Part shown: piece by piece, positions 28,917 through 37,862 of the stretch | Position numbering within the stretch: the stretch's first letter is position 1 | How the letters are laid out: the number at the start of each line of letters is the position of its first letter | NCBI GenBank assembly: GCA_949372955.1 | Contig: CASIAX010000008.1 | Location: 1-64,000 of the forward strand | Source: SGZJ01 sp949372955 | GTDB lineage: Bacteria; Bacteroidota; Bacteroidia; Flavobacteriales; Flavobacteriaceae | Direction of reading: 5' to 3' | Length of the DNA stretch: 64,000 nt | Program-made: the position numbers and the translations under genes | Notes under the pieces: model-generated | What the model saw: the letters and a program-made list of their open reading frames with translations, nothing else | What the model was told of the DNA's origin: nothing | The model's database searches: none

Positions 28917-30146
28917 CTAACTCCTGTTACGTCTTCTGGGATATCCCTTATTAGGGTTTCTAGGCTTATGTTTTGTTCTTGTTCTTTGGTTATTTTCTAC
29001 TGGAACAAAATTTGGATCAGGTTCAAAGCCCTCAACCGTACTAATTTGTATTCTACTACCAATAAGCTTTTCAATATCTCTTAAATATATATTTTCATCT
29101 CCACTAACTAATGATAAAGCTTCACCCTTAGCTCCTGCCCTACCTGTTCTTCCAATTCTATGAACATAATCTTCAGGAATATTCGGGAGTTCAAAATTGA
29201 TAACATGTGGCAAAAGTGGAATGTCTAATCCTCTTGCTGCAATATCAGTGGCAACTAAAACCTCAACTGTACCATTTTTAAAACCAAATAATGCTTTAGT
29301 TCTGGCACTTTGACTTTTATTTCCATGAATAGCTGCAGCTTGAATATCAGATTTAATCATTTTCTTACAAAGATTATTAGCTCCATGCTTAGTTCTTGTG
29401 AAAACTAAAACTTGTGACCATCCTCCTTCTTTAATTAACTTTATGATTAACTCAGGTTTTTTATTCTTGTCTACTTTATATGCTTTTTGAACAATAGCCT
29501 CGACGGTTGTATTCTGTGGAGAAGTTTCAACTGTTTCTGGATTATTTAATATATCTCTTGCTAGAAATTTGATTTCTTTAGAAAAGGTTGCTGAAAACAA
29601 TAAGTTTTGTCTTCTACTTGGAATTAGACTCATTATCTTATCTATATCTCTTTTAAAACCCATATCTAGCATTCTGTCTGCTTCATCTAAAACTAAGATT
29701 TCTACGTTATCTAAAAATAAAAATCTTTGGTTTACTAAATCAAGTAATCTTCCTGGTGTTGCTATCAGTATATCAACTCCTTGACGTAAAGTTGCAACTT
29801 GAGGTCTTTGATTTACTCCTCCAAAAATAACAGTTGAACGTAAATTAATATGCTTGCTGTACTCTAATACATTATCATAAATTTGAGCAGCAAGCTCTCT
29901 AGTAGGAGTTAATATTAATGCTCTAATATTTCTTTTTCCTTTTGGTTCATTTTCAGACAACTTTTGTAATAAAGGAAGTGTGAATCCAGCAGTTTTTCCT
30001 GTCCCTGTTTGAGCAGACGCTAAAATATCTCTTCCCTTTAATATTAAAGGAATTGCTTTTTCTTGAATTGGAGATGGTACTTCATAACCCTTTTCTTTAA
30101 CCGCCTTTAGTAAAGATGGCATTAATCCTAAATCGTCAAAATTCAT
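28917..30146 (-). CDS. DEAD-box RNA helicase, RhlE-like
   Basis: A 409-residue ATP-dependent RNA helicase. The ordered motifs are the Q motif (PSPIQEKAIP), Walker A ASAQTGTGKT (about 43-52), PTRELAAQ, GG and TPGRL, the DEAD box VLDEADRMLDMGF, SAT (LLFSATFSK), and domain 2 motifs ATDIAARGLDIP and HRIGRTGRAG. A short basic C-terminal tail RTRTKHKPRNPNKGYPRRRNRS is typical of RhlE and aids RNA binding. It likely acts in ribosome assembly or mRNA turnover, often cold-induced. Upstream on the minus strand a TATCTTTG -7 element lies at 30170-30177. Confidence 0.94.
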   Translation of the reverse strand: MNFDDLGLMPSLLKAVKEKGYEVPSPIQEKAIPLILKGRDILASAQTGTGKTAGFTLPLLQKLSENEPKGKRNIRALILTPTRELAAQIYDNVLEYSKHINLRSTVIFGGVNQRPQVATLRQGVDILIATPGRLLDLVNQRFLFLDNVEILVLDEADRMLDMGFKRDIDKIMSLIPSRRQNLLFSATFSKEIKFLARDILNNPETVETSPQNTTVEAIVQKAYKVDKNKKPELIIKLIKEGGWSQVLVFTRTKHGANNLCKKMIKSDIQAAAIHGNKSQSARTKALFGFKNGTVEVLVATDIAARGLDIPLLPHVINFELPNIPEDYVHRIGRTGRAGAKGEALSLVSGDENIYLRDIEKLIGSRIQISTVEGFEPDPNFVPVENNQRTRTKHKPRNPNKGYPRRRNRS

Positions 30147-30169
30147 ATGTGTTTATTTTTAAACCTCTG

Positions 30170-30177
30170 CAAAGATA
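30170..30177 (-). promoter_or_regulatory. Putative -7 element of the helicase gene
   Basis: On the minus strand the sequence reads TATCTTTG, matching TAnnTTTG, 23 bases before the helicase ATG. No -33 box at the standard spacing was found. Confidence 0.45.
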
Positions 30178-30332
30178 CAATATCATATCTGGTATTGATA
30201 AATAATGCCAATTAATAGATTGTATCAAAATAAAAATATACTATTCTATTTAAATAAATCGAGATTAAAAATCAAAATGATCAATAAGTTTTGATTACTT
30301 TTAATTGGTAAATAAAAATCAATACTTATTAA

Positions 30333-30782
30333 TTGGAAGGATTTGTAGAATGGGGTTATTTAGGCTTGTTTATAGCTAGTTTTTTAGGAGCTACAATAAT
30401 ACCTTTTAGTTCAGAGGTTGTTTTTAGTCTCTTAATTATAAATGGTTACGATATAAAAGTAAGTCTTTTCGTCGCTACTATTGGAAATTGGCTAGGTGGA
30501 CTAAGCAGTTATTTTCTAGGTAGATTAGGAAAATGGGAGACTTTAGAAAAGTATTTTAAACTAAAAAAAGAAAAGATCTATAAGTTTAAAACTAAGATCG
30601 ACAAATGGGGTAGTTTATTGGCTTTCTTTTGCTGGCTTCCTATAATTGGTGATCCAATTGCAGTTAGCTTGGGGTTTTTTAGAACTAATTACATATTAGT
30701 AGCAGTCTGGATGTTTATAGGTAAAATACTAAGATATTTAATCTGGGCTCTTATTACTTACTGGGGTGCTTCTATAGTGTAA
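30333..30782 (+). CDS. YqaA-like (DedA/VTT-domain related) membrane protein
   Basis: A 149-residue integral membrane protein. EWGYLGLFIASFLGATIIPFSSEVVF near the N-terminus, GNWLGGLSSYFLGRLG, the charged loop KTKIDKWGSLLAFFCWLPIIGDPIAVSLGFFR and a last segment ending YWGASIV are characteristic of the YqaA branch of the DedA/SNARE-associated superfamily, some members of which flip lipids. The start is a TTG at 30333; there is no in-frame ATG upstream and the N-terminus fits the family from here. It stands alone, convergent with the isochorismatase gene. Confidence 0.85.
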   Translation: MEGFVEWGYLGLFIASFLGATIIPFSSEVVFSLLIINGYDIKVSLFVATIGNWLGGLSSYFLGRLGKWETLEKYFKLKKEKIYKFKTKIDKWGSLLAFFCWLPIIGDPIAVSLGFFRTNYILVAVWMFIGKILRYLIWALITYWGASIV

Positions 30783-30783
30783 A

Positions 30784-31365
30784 TTATAGATTTAGAGAAC
30801 TAAATAATTCTTCTGAGGATAAGATTGTAGCAAATTCTTCATTCAAATTAGCTAAGGAAATATTGTAAATAACTTCACAGTCAATCATCTTTCCATCTAA
30901 TCCAATTGTATTGTAAGCAGCCGTAGCATCAGAAATTAGATAAGTATCATATCCTAAGTTACCAGACATTCTAGCTGTAGATGAGATGCAGTGATTTGTA
31001 GTCATTCCTACTATTACTAATTTTTTTATATTTTGATCCTTTAATAAAGTCTCTAGATTAGTTCCAATAAAGCCACTATTTACATGTTTGGTTAATACAG
31101 TCTCATTTTTTTGTGGTAAAACATAATCATTAAATAAGAACCCAGGCTTGGATTCATGAAGCTTAGAACTAGGGTCTATTGAACTATGTCTAATATGTAT
31201 AACAGGTAGATTTAAATCTCTCCATTTATTTAATATTAATCCACATACTTTTTCTGCATTTAAATTATTCCTTTTAATCCCTGGATAGTCTTTATCTAAA
31301 AAAGCTTTCTGAACATCTACTATTAAAAGAGCAGTCATTGTATTTTGAAAATTAGTTGATTTCAT
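30784..31365 (-). CDS. Isochorismatase-like cysteine hydrolase
   Basis: A 193-residue enzyme of the isochorismatase-like fold. ALLIVDVQKAFLD contains the catalytic Asp (about 17), TKHVNSGFIGTNLETLL contains the catalytic Lys, and VIVGMTTNHCISSTARMSGNLGYDTYLISDATAA contains the nucleophilic Cys in the NHC motif. This is the D-K-C triad of nicotinamidase and related amidohydrolases. The substrate is unknown and there is no siderophore cluster around it. The gene follows the HAD phosphatase gene by 3 bases on the minus strand, so the two are probably co-transcribed. Confidence 0.88.
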   Translation of the reverse strand: MKSTNFQNTMTALLIVDVQKAFLDKDYPGIKRNNLNAEKVCGLILNKWRDLNLPVIHIRHSSIDPSSKLHESKPGFLFNDYVLPQKNETVLTKHVNSGFIGTNLETLLKDQNIKKLVIVGMTTNHCISSTARMSGNLGYDTYLISDATAAYNTIGLDGKMIDCEVIYNISLANLNEEFATILSSEELFSSLNL

Positions 31366-31368
31366 AAA

Positions 31369-32031
31369 TTAGGATTTAAAAAGGTGTTTTATTTTATTAA
31401 AAGAAATTTGATTTAGGTTTTGTATAGTTAAATCAGCATTAGTATAGTCTTGGTTTTTTGAATGGTAACTATTAAACCCAACGCAGTATATACCGGCTGA
31501 ATTAGCTGCTTTTATACCATTTGTAGAATCTTCAATTACCAAACATTCTTCTTTTTTAAAACCTGAAGCTTTAGCAGCATTTATAAATATTTCAGGATGT
31601 GGCTTAGATGCTTTTAAATCAGCTCCACTTAGTTTTGCTATAAAGTATTTGTTTAGTTCAAATTTGTTGAAAATATTATTAATTGTAAACATCGATGCAG
31701 AGGAGGCTAACACCAATTTTAATCCATTTTCAGTATAGTCTTTAATAAGATCTAAAACGCCATCAATTAACTGAAAATTTGAATCGTATTCAAAGATGTT
31801 TTTAAAATATTTTCTCTTTAAAAGGACAAGCTCTTTCGGCTCTTGAGTCAAATTAAAGTCTTTACAAAGTGTTTCACAAATTTTTAATGTTGACTGACCT
31901 GTAAAAGATTCAAATAAAGTTTCAGGAACCTCAATATTAACCTCTTTAAACATTTTATAATATGCTTTTTTATGAAGGGGTTCACTATCAACAATTACGC
32001 CGTCCATATCAAATAAAATAGCCTTTAGCAT
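31369..32031 (-). CDS. HAD-superfamily phosphatase (beta-phosphoglucomutase-like)
   Basis: A 220-residue HAD enzyme. Motif I is LFDMDGVIVDSEPLHKKAY with the nucleophile Asp (about D8) and acid/base Asp (about D10), motif II is LVLASSAS, motif III is the Lys in ASKPHPEIF, and motif IV is LVIEDSTNGIKAA. It has a helical cap inserted after motif I, as in beta-phosphoglucomutase and sugar-phosphate phosphatases. The exact substrate is not evident. It is first in a two-gene transcript with the isochorismatase-like hydrolase. Confidence 0.9.
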   Translation of the reverse strand: MLKAILFDMDGVIVDSEPLHKKAYYKMFKEVNIEVPETLFESFTGQSTLKICETLCKDFNLTQEPKELVLLKRKYFKNIFEYDSNFQLIDGVLDLIKDYTENGLKLVLASSASMFTINNIFNKFELNKYFIAKLSGADLKASKPHPEIFINAAKASGFKKEECLVIEDSTNGIKAANSAGIYCVGFNSYHSKNQDYTNADLTIQNLNQISFNKIKHLFKS

Positions 32032-32126
32032 TGGTCTGTTTTTTTAGCAAAATTATAGTAATTAAATTTAAATAAAAACATATAACGTATATTAGTAACT
32101 GACCTTAAAACGAAACTACAACTTTT

Positions 32127-32951
32127 ATGAAAAAGTTACTTTCCTTCATTGTTATTATAATATTAATAACTATTATTTCTTGTAAAAATGATTCTAATAA
32201 TTCTGAATCTGTAATTCCTGGAAATGACCCGAACTTCACTATTATCGCTCATACAGATATTGGTTTTACAGCAACAAATCGAAAAGTAGTAGTTTTTGGA
32301 ATACCTATTTATGCTTATTATGACGTGGAAGATTCAAAACTACTTCATGCTGCTAATATTATGGCTCAATATTTAGATAATGATGAAAATGGAGTTGTCG
32401 ATAATTCATTACTACTTACAACATTACTAAACAATGATGCATCTCTTTTTATGTGGAAATCTGAATCTCAAATAAATCTCAACGCTCAAGACTTAGGCGC
32501 TGACGAATCAATTCCTGTATGGCATACAAATGGACAAACAGGACAGTTTGATGCAGCTCTAGAAGAAGTTTGGCATGTAATCACTTATTCTGGATATAGA
32601 GATGCTTATCCTGAAATATTTGGAGAAAACACAGAAACAGCTCTAACCAATGCAATGGATATAGCTAGAGGTGGAAATTTCACAAGTATTCCAGAAAACT
32701 ATCCTAATAACGCATGGTACACCTATGATGACGAAACATGCGATTATAAGTGTATGGCTACAGAATATATTTATTGGGGAATGACCTCTATTTTAGGTGC
32801 TCAAGAAAATAGATTAAATGAAATATCACAAGAATGGGATTTAAACACGAGAATTTTAGTTGAAAATATAGATACTTCAATTTACGCTCTTTTAACTAAC
32901 CCTTTATATAAATTCCCTTCAATATTACCTGATGGAAGCTACATGCAATAG
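32127..32951 (+). CDS. Lipoprotein of unknown function
   Basis: A 274-residue lipoprotein with lipobox IISC (Cys about 19), then a polar linker. The mature region has an Asp-rich turn YLDNDENGVVDNSLL that looks like an EF-hand-like calcium loop (D-x-D-x-x-G-x-V), a stretch FDAALEEVWHVITYSGYRDAYPEIF with acidic and His residues that could bind metal, and paired cysteines in ETCDYKCMATEYIYWG. No canonical HExxH protease motif is present. No named family is recognised. It is convergent with the GNAT gene. Confidence 0.65.
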   Translation: MKKLLSFIVIIILITIISCKNDSNNSESVIPGNDPNFTIIAHTDIGFTATNRKVVVFGIPIYAYYDVEDSKLLHAANIMAQYLDNDENGVVDNSLLLTTLLNNDASLFMWKSESQINLNAQDLGADESIPVWHTNGQTGQFDAALEEVWHVITYSGYRDAYPEIFGENTETALTNAMDIARGGNFTSIPENYPNNAWYTYDDETCDYKCMATEYIYWGMTSILGAQENRLNEISQEWDLNTRILVENIDTSIYALLTNPLYKFPSILPDGSYMQ

Positions 32952-32957
32952 AGTCAA

Positions 32958-33479
32958 TTATTTAATTTTAATTTGAAATAAGCAAACCGTAGAATTGTGA
33001 TAATGCGATGGAAGGTCTAAAGTATCTTTTAACTTAGATAACCCTAAGAAATCAAAACCGCATTTTTTGTAGTAATTGATAAGTGCTAGGTTTTCTCCCA
33101 CAGTATCCATACGTACGTATTTTTTCTTGTTTGCTTTAGCATAATTAACAGACCATTCTATGATTTCTTTGACTAAATAATTTCCTCTAAATTCTGGTGA
33201 TGTAGAAATACGATGAATATATATAGCAGGATCTTGGTTTAATTCTAACCAAATCTGAGGATCAGCATAAGATATTGAAAATACACAAGCTACTTCGGTA
33301 TCAATTAATATTTTCCAATGTCTTTTTTCTATTATTTCTCTTTCAATTAATTGTCTCTCTATTACTGGCCATGGAACAGCTGATTTTTTTATTTGATAGT
33401 CTGTTGCTTTTTTGTACAGTTTAGCTATAGTATCTATATCATTAGCTTGACTATTATGTATTTCTATATTTTTAAACAT
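32958..33479 (-). CDS. GNAT-family N-acetyltransferase
   Basis: A 173-residue acetyltransferase. The acetyl-CoA motif A region is IYIHRISTSPEFRGNYLVKEIIEWSVNYAK, with the pyrophosphate-binding loop as a degenerate R-G-N-Y-L. It is followed by KKYVRMDTVGENLALINYYKKCGFDFLG, the motif B segment with N and Y of the family. The substrate is unknown. It precedes no operon partner closely (50 bases downstream of the RetSat-like gene on the same strand), so it may be transcribed with it. Confidence 0.82.
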   Translation of the reverse strand: MFKNIEIHNSQANDIDTIAKLYKKATDYQIKKSAVPWPVIERQLIEREIIEKRHWKILIDTEVACVFSISYADPQIWLELNQDPAIYIHRISTSPEFRGNYLVKEIIEWSVNYAKANKKKYVRMDTVGENLALINYYKKCGFDFLGLSKLKDTLDLPSHYHNSTVCLFQIKIK

Positions 33480-33529
33480 ATTCTTAATTATATAATCGAA
33501 CTGTTTTTATTTAAAAGGCATGTAGTAGC

Positions 33530-35116
33530 TTATTTGTATATTTTTTTCATGAAATCAATTCTAGTAATGGCAGTAGCAGTTATTAAACCTGAAAAAAGAG
33601 CACCTCCTACGCCTGCGCTTACAATATCCTGACCAGTTAAATACAAACCTTTAATTGGGGTTTTAGGTTTTAAAAACTTTTGATTAAATCTTTCTGGAGT
33701 ATGATCTATACCATATAACTCCCCTTTATCGTAGTTAACAAAATTCTTAGTAGTTAATGGACTAGATAACTCATAATGATCTATATGCTCTCTTAAATGA
33801 GGGAGCTGTTTAAATAAATGTTCTAACAATCTTTTTGATATAACTTCTTTATAATCTTCATAAGATTCACCTCTTTTTTTCCATGAAGTTCCTTCCCATT
33901 TAGCAAAGCTTTCATAAGGAAGTAATGTTATTACATCTATTGTACTTGTATTTGGATATCTTGAATCCCAAGATGGATCTTTAGCAGATGGAAAAGAAAT
34001 GTAAACAAGTGGAAATTCATTCTCTTGATCTTCAAGGTAGTTTTTAACAGATGTGTCATGATCTGTTTTTTCTGGATAAATCCATATGTTGTGTTTAGGT
34101 AGCTTAAGATCCTTTGCACTAGCTTTTAGACCAATGTATAGGCATCCATGAGCAACAGATGGTTTAACAGACTTTAGATTGTCTTTAAATCCATACTTTA
34201 CATTAAGCTTATCACTAATTAATTTGTTGTATGTATTAAAAACACCAACTCCACTTATTATTAATTTGGAGAAAAACTTTTTTCCATCTTCCATTAATAC
34301 ACCAACCGCACTATTATTTTCTACTATAATTTCTTTAACCTCAGCTCTTATAATAATTTTTCCTTTCGATTTTTCAATCACAGGGTTAATTGTATTAACG
34401 ATTTCTGAAGACCCACCTATTGGAAAACTCCCACCTTTGAAGTAATGTTTAACTACAGAGGCATGCATTGCAAAACTACTCTGTTTGGGAGGTAAACCGT
34501 AATCGCCGTATTGAGCAGTTAAAACTTTAATAAGTTCTTCATTTTTGGTTAATGAACTTATTACCTCATAAGTGGTTTTTGAAGAGTATTGTAAATACTT
34601 TTTTCTAATAAAGTAACCTAGTAGAGAACTTATAAAACTTGGTAATGCTTTTTCTATATAAAAACCTTTCATTGACTTATTACAATCAAAAACCATTTGA
34701 ATATAATTTTTAATAGCTTCAGAGTCATCTGGAAAATAGGAATTGAGTTTGTTTTTAAAATTCTCTACCCCTTTTACAAAATCATAAGTTTTATCTCCAA
34801 TCACGATCCTATCATAAATCTCACCCATATCCTCCCATTTAAGATTGTTATCGGAGACATAATCAAACATTTTTCTAATCGGACTATTTAAATTCTGAAC
34901 CTCACCTATATAATGAATACCAACATCCCACTCGTAACCTTTTCTTTTAAAGACGTGAGTAAACCCTCCCGCAACGTAGTGTCTTTCTAAAACGAGTACT
35001 TTTTTTCCTTCTTTTGCAAGTAATGCAGCCGTAGTTAAGCTACCCATACCAGATCCAATTATGATTGCATCATAATTATCATCAAAATCAATTATTTTTT
35101 TATATGACTCAACCAT
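33530..35116 (-). CDS. FAD-dependent oxidoreductase, RetSat/carotenoid isomerase-like
   Basis: A 528-residue flavoprotein. The N-terminal dinucleotide-binding fold reads DAIIIGSGMGSLTTAALLAKEGKKVLVLERH (about 15-45), followed by GGFTHVFKRKGYEWDVGIHYIG, which is characteristic of the all-trans-retinol 13,14-reductase (RetSat), CrtISO and CrtI-like group. The C-terminal FAD motif is GLYLTGQDIVSAGVGGALFSGLI. It would saturate, desaturate or isomerise a polyene, for example a carotenoid or retinoid; no carotenoid genes are adjacent. The RetSat branch fits better than CrtI because of the N-terminal HYVAGG form. It is alone except for the GNAT gene downstream. Confidence 0.87.
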   Translation of the reverse strand: MVESYKKIIDFDDNYDAIIIGSGMGSLTTAALLAKEGKKVLVLERHYVAGGFTHVFKRKGYEWDVGIHYIGEVQNLNSPIRKMFDYVSDNNLKWEDMGEIYDRIVIGDKTYDFVKGVENFKNKLNSYFPDDSEAIKNYIQMVFDCNKSMKGFYIEKALPSFISSLLGYFIRKKYLQYSSKTTYEVISSLTKNEELIKVLTAQYGDYGLPPKQSSFAMHASVVKHYFKGGSFPIGGSSEIVNTINPVIEKSKGKIIIRAEVKEIIVENNSAVGVLMEDGKKFFSKLIISGVGVFNTYNKLISDKLNVKYGFKDNLKSVKPSVAHGCLYIGLKASAKDLKLPKHNIWIYPEKTDHDTSVKNYLEDQENEFPLVYISFPSAKDPSWDSRYPNTSTIDVITLLPYESFAKWEGTSWKKRGESYEDYKEVISKRLLEHLFKQLPHLREHIDHYELSSPLTTKNFVNYDKGELYGIDHTPERFNQKFLKPKTPIKGLYLTGQDIVSAGVGGALFSGLITATAITRIDFMKKIYK

Positions 35117-35251
35117 GGTTATGAAATTAAATATTAATACTAAATATAGTAAAACAAGCTACTTTTTCAATTGTAAATTGAAAATTAGTAATTGAATTAA
35201 ATTTAGTTAAAAAAAATATGTTTTGTAAATTAATTATTTAATATTACAATT

Positions 35252-35641
35252 ATGAAAATATGCAATAAACTAGAAGGTGAATATAAATCATTTCATAAAA
35301 ATGGTAAATTACAGCAACATGGTTATTATAAAGAGGATAAAAAAGATGGACCGTGGAAGATATATAAAGATAATGGTCAATTAGAACAAGAGGTTAATTG
35401 GAAAGAAGATAAACAGCACGGAGTAACTAAATTCTATAATGAAAATGGTCAATTAGAATTAGAAGAAAATTTAATATTTGGTAAACGAGAAGGCTCTTTA
35501 AAGTGGTTTCATGAAAATGGAAAAGTATCCAGAGAAGGTAATTACACAGATAATAAAAAAAATGGGATATTTAAATATTATGATGAAAATGGTAAGTTAG
35601 AAAAAGAAATTTTATATAAATTTGGAGATATTGAAATTTAA
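35252..35641 (+). CDS. MORN-repeat-variant protein (YwqK-like)
   Basis: A 129-residue protein made almost entirely of about five tandem repeats of 20-23 residues with the pattern Y/H-x-E-N-G-x-L-x-x-E-x-x-Y-K-x-x-K-x-x-G. This is the MORN_2 pattern annotated as YwqK-family antitoxin in databases. There is no signal peptide. No partner toxin gene is adjacent, so antitoxin activity should not be assumed; the repeats may simply be a beta-sheet interaction scaffold. It is followed after 20 bases by the PCD gene. Confidence 0.8.
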   Translation: MKICNKLEGEYKSFHKNGKLQQHGYYKEDKKDGPWKIYKDNGQLEQEVNWKEDKQHGVTKFYNENGQLELEENLIFGKREGSLKWFHENGKVSREGNYTDNKKNGIFKYYDENGKLEKEILYKFGDIEI

Positions 35642-35661
35642 ACATCAAAAAAAAGACAAAA

Positions 35662-35952
35662 ATGAAAAAACTAACAGATCTTGAAATAGAAAAAAAAATA
35701 GAATCTTTACAAGATTGGGATTTTTACGAAAATGGTTTACACACGGACTTTGAATTTGATAATTTTAAAGATTGCATGTCTGCCATGAATAGAATTGCTT
35801 TTGAATGTGAAGCTCTAAACCATCATCCCGAGTGGAAGAATACCTACAACAAGCTAGATATTAAGCTAACAACTCACGATGCAGGTGGAGTAACGTTATT
35901 AGATTTTAAATTAGCTACCATTATTAATCAGATTGTTGAAGTTGAAGAATAG
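35662..35952 (+). CDS. 4a-hydroxytetrahydrobiopterin (pterin-4a-carbinolamine) dehydratase
   Basis: A 96-residue PCD/DCoH protein, which dehydrates 4a-hydroxytetrahydropterin produced by aromatic amino-acid hydroxylases. The family signature is complete: FECEALNHHPEWKNTYNKLDIKLTTHDAGGVT, with the catalytic E, HH-P and H of the active site, preceded by W (DWDFYENGL) and FKDCMSAMNRIA. Length is typical. No phenylalanine hydroxylase gene is visible in this window. It lies 20 bases after the MORN protein gene. Confidence 0.92.
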   Translation: MKKLTDLEIEKKIESLQDWDFYENGLHTDFEFDNFKDCMSAMNRIAFECEALNHHPEWKNTYNKLDIKLTTHDAGGVTLLDFKLATIINQIVEVEE

Positions 35953-35977
35953 CTAAATAACTGTCAATAGAAAATAC

Positions 35978-35996
35978 TCAAAAAAAGCTGTTAGCT
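35978..35996 (-). terminator. Weak possible terminator after the HD-domain gene
   Basis: On the minus strand, AGCTAACAGCT (4-base self-complementary arms) is followed by seven T directly after the stop codon of the HD gene. The stem is very short. Confidence 0.3.
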
Positions 35997-36654
35997 ACCT
36001 GTTTCCCTCCCATTCTGCATGGAACTGATCTAAGTACTCAGTCATAAATTGGTGACGCTCTTTTGCAATTTTCTTTCCAGTTTTTGTATTCATTTTATCT
36101 GAAAGTAAAAGCAGTTTTTCATAGAAATGATTAATTGTTGGTGCTGTAGAATTTTTATACTCATTTTTACTCATTTTTAAGTTTGGTTTAATTGAAGGAT
36201 CAAAGAGTTTTCTGTTTTTAAATCCACCATAATTAAAACAACGTGCAATTCCTATAGCCCCTATAGCATCTAATCTATCTGCATCTTGAACAACATCTAG
36301 TTCGATAGAGTTAGTTTTATTATTGGTTTCTAAAGATTTATTAAATGAAATATTATTAATGATGTCAATTACACTATCAATAACAAAGCTATCTACATTG
36401 TGTTGGACTAAAAATTTTCTAGCAACTCTTGGAGCAATATTGTCATCTCCATTATGAAATTTACTATCTGCAATATCATGCAAAAGAGCACCTAAAGCGA
36501 CAATATATAAATCAACACTTTCACTTTTAGCAATTAGTCTTGCATTATTGTAAACACGTAAAGTATGGAACCAATCGTGCCCTGACTCAGCATTCTTTAA
36601 AGTCTCTTTTACAAAGTCTTTTGTAGCTTCAATTATAGTCTCTTTTTTACTCAT
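35995..36654 (-). CDS. HD-domain phosphohydrolase (YedJ-like)
   Basis: A 219-residue HD protein. The metal-binding residues are visible: HDWFHTLRVYNNARLIA (first His), LGALLHDIADSKFHNGDD (HD pair, about 55-56), and a late VVQDADRLDAIGAIGIARCF with the final Asp. The order H...HD...D and the motif QDADRLDAIGAIGIAR are characteristic of the YedJ/YpgQ type, which hydrolyses nucleotides such as (d)NTPs in some cases. The substrate here is unknown. It has no close same-strand partner; a terminator separates it from the upstream lipoprotein gene. Confidence 0.87.
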   Translation of the reverse strand: MSKKETIIEATKDFVKETLKNAESGHDWFHTLRVYNNARLIAKSESVDLYIVALGALLHDIADSKFHNGDDNIAPRVARKFLVQHNVDSFVIDSVIDIINNISFNKSLETNNKTNSIELDVVQDADRLDAIGAIGIARCFNYGGFKNRKLFDPSIKPNLKMSKNEYKNSTAPTINHFYEKLLLLSDKMNTKTGKKIAKERHQFMTEYLDQFHAEWEGNR

Positions 36655-36703
36655 AAGGTTGAATTACATCTTATTATTAAACACTAAGTTAAAAAATAAA
36701 AAA

Positions 36704-36730
36704 AAGCCTCCTAGTGGAAGCTTTTTTTTA
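36704..36730 (-). terminator. Terminator of the NTF2-like lipoprotein gene
   Basis: The inverted repeat AAGCCTCC-TAGT-GGAAGCTT (one mismatch in eight pairs) is flanked by A-runs and T-runs on both sides, so it should work in both directions. It lies 16 bases after the stop of the minus-strand lipoprotein gene. Confidence 0.7.
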
Positions 36731-36745
36731 TAAAACAGATAAAGA

Positions 36746-37240
36746 TTATTTAGCTGCAGAAGCACGTTTAGATTGTGTCCAAGAAACTAGCTTTCCATCT
36801 TTAATTTGGTACCATTCTTCGAAAATACCACTAGATCCAGTAAATCGTGCATTAACATACTCACCCCATTTGTTAGAGTCTGGTTTAACAGAAAAGGCAT
36901 AGTTAACAGTCCAATTCCATTCTCCACCATTTTCAACTACAGATTCTTGATAATCATCTTGAACCATCTTAACAAATGCATCTCCACCTGTTAAAACTCT
37001 TCCGTCTTCTAATAATAATTCAGCATCATCAGAAATTAATGATTTTAAAGTATCGTAATCTCTCATCTTCCAAGCTTTGTCTATAGACATGACAAAATCA
37101 ACAGATTCTTGACTACCCATAGTTACTTTTTCTCCTTCAGTAGAAGTAAATCCGTTTGAGACTACTTCACATGTATGATCAGCATTATTGCAAGAAAATG
37201 TTAGAAGCACTAATGAAAATAATAAAATATAATTTTTCAT
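36746..37240 (-). CDS. NTF2/SnoaL-like lipoprotein
   Basis: A 164-residue lipoprotein with lipobox TFSC (Cys about 17). The mature part is a SnoaL-like domain: SVDFVMSIDKAWKMRDYDTLKSLISDDAELLLEDGRVLTGGDAFVKMV is typical of the first half of such folds, ending in EWYQIKDGKLVSWTQSKRASAAK. The catalytic or binding role is unknown. It resembles the lipoproteins at 21453 and 42375 in architecture, although its C-terminus differs. It is a single-gene unit with its own terminator. Confidence 0.78.
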   Translation of the reverse strand: MKNYILLFSLVLLTFSCNNADHTCEVVSNGFTSTEGEKVTMGSQESVDFVMSIDKAWKMRDYDTLKSLISDDAELLLEDGRVLTGGDAFVKMVQDDYQESVVENGGEWNWTVNYAFSVKPDSNKWGEYVNARFTGSSGIFEEWYQIKDGKLVSWTQSKRASAAK

Positions 37241-37321
37241 AATAATAAATTTAAGTTAGTTAGCAATTTATAAAAAATTTAAAGAGATCTATTTATTAAA
37301 GATTATTATTTGTAGAATATA

Positions 37322-37822
37322 CTATTTCAACTGGTTAGTAACCTCATATAAAGTAATGGCTAAACTATGTATTACGTTCATAGATGAATTTCTACCATAC
37401 ATTGGTATAGCAACTGTTTTATCAACTAAATTGATGTTTTCAATTCCATTTCTTTCACTTCCCAAAAGAAGTACTATTTTTTTATGATTTTTAAAATTAA
37501 AATCCTGAATATTGCAACTTTTATCTGTAATCTCTACTCCTATAATTGTATTCCCTTCTGATTTTAATTGATTGATAATTTCATCAAAATCCTCATAAAC
37601 AGCATGTTTAATTTGATCGGTAGTATTTCTAGCAGTTTTTTTTACAATTCTATTTTCTAAAAAAGGTGAACTCTTATCAAAGTATATCTTTTCTACACCA
37701 AAACTCTCAGAAATACGAAAACACATACCTATATTTTCTGGGGTTCTAATCGCATCACAAACAATTGTAATTGGAAATTGATGTTCTTTATTTTTTATAT
37801 CTATATATTTTAACTGTTTCAA
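37322..37822 (-). CDS. SpoU/TrmH-family RNA ribose 2'-O-methyltransferase
   Basis: A 166-residue SPOUT-fold enzyme. The three SpoU motifs are visible: motif 1 RTPENIGMCFRISESFGVEKIYF with the conserved Asn and Arg, motif 2 KIVLLLGSERNGIENINL with the G-x-E-R-x-G-I loop, and motif 3 VAIPMYGRNSSMNVIHSLAITLYE. It is shorter than the 23S enzyme RlmB, with no N-terminal extension, as in tRNA methyltransferases. The target RNA is unknown. It is last in a run of three genes on the minus strand (38803, 37863, 37322). Confidence 0.88.
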   Translation of the reverse strand: MKQLKYIDIKNKEHQFPITIVCDAIRTPENIGMCFRISESFGVEKIYFDKSSPFLENRIVKKTARNTTDQIKHAVYEDFDEIINQLKSEGNTIIGVEITDKSCNIQDFNFKNHKKIVLLLGSERNGIENINLVDKTVAIPMYGRNSSMNVIHSLAITLYEVTNQLK

Positions 37823-37862
37823 AGTCTATGGTATAAGTTTCTTATAGGTTATACTAAAAATA

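Noticed and set aside
35252..35641. Antitoxin of a toxin-antitoxin pair (YwqK label)
   Set aside because: No toxin-like gene is adjacent; the label comes only from the repeat family.
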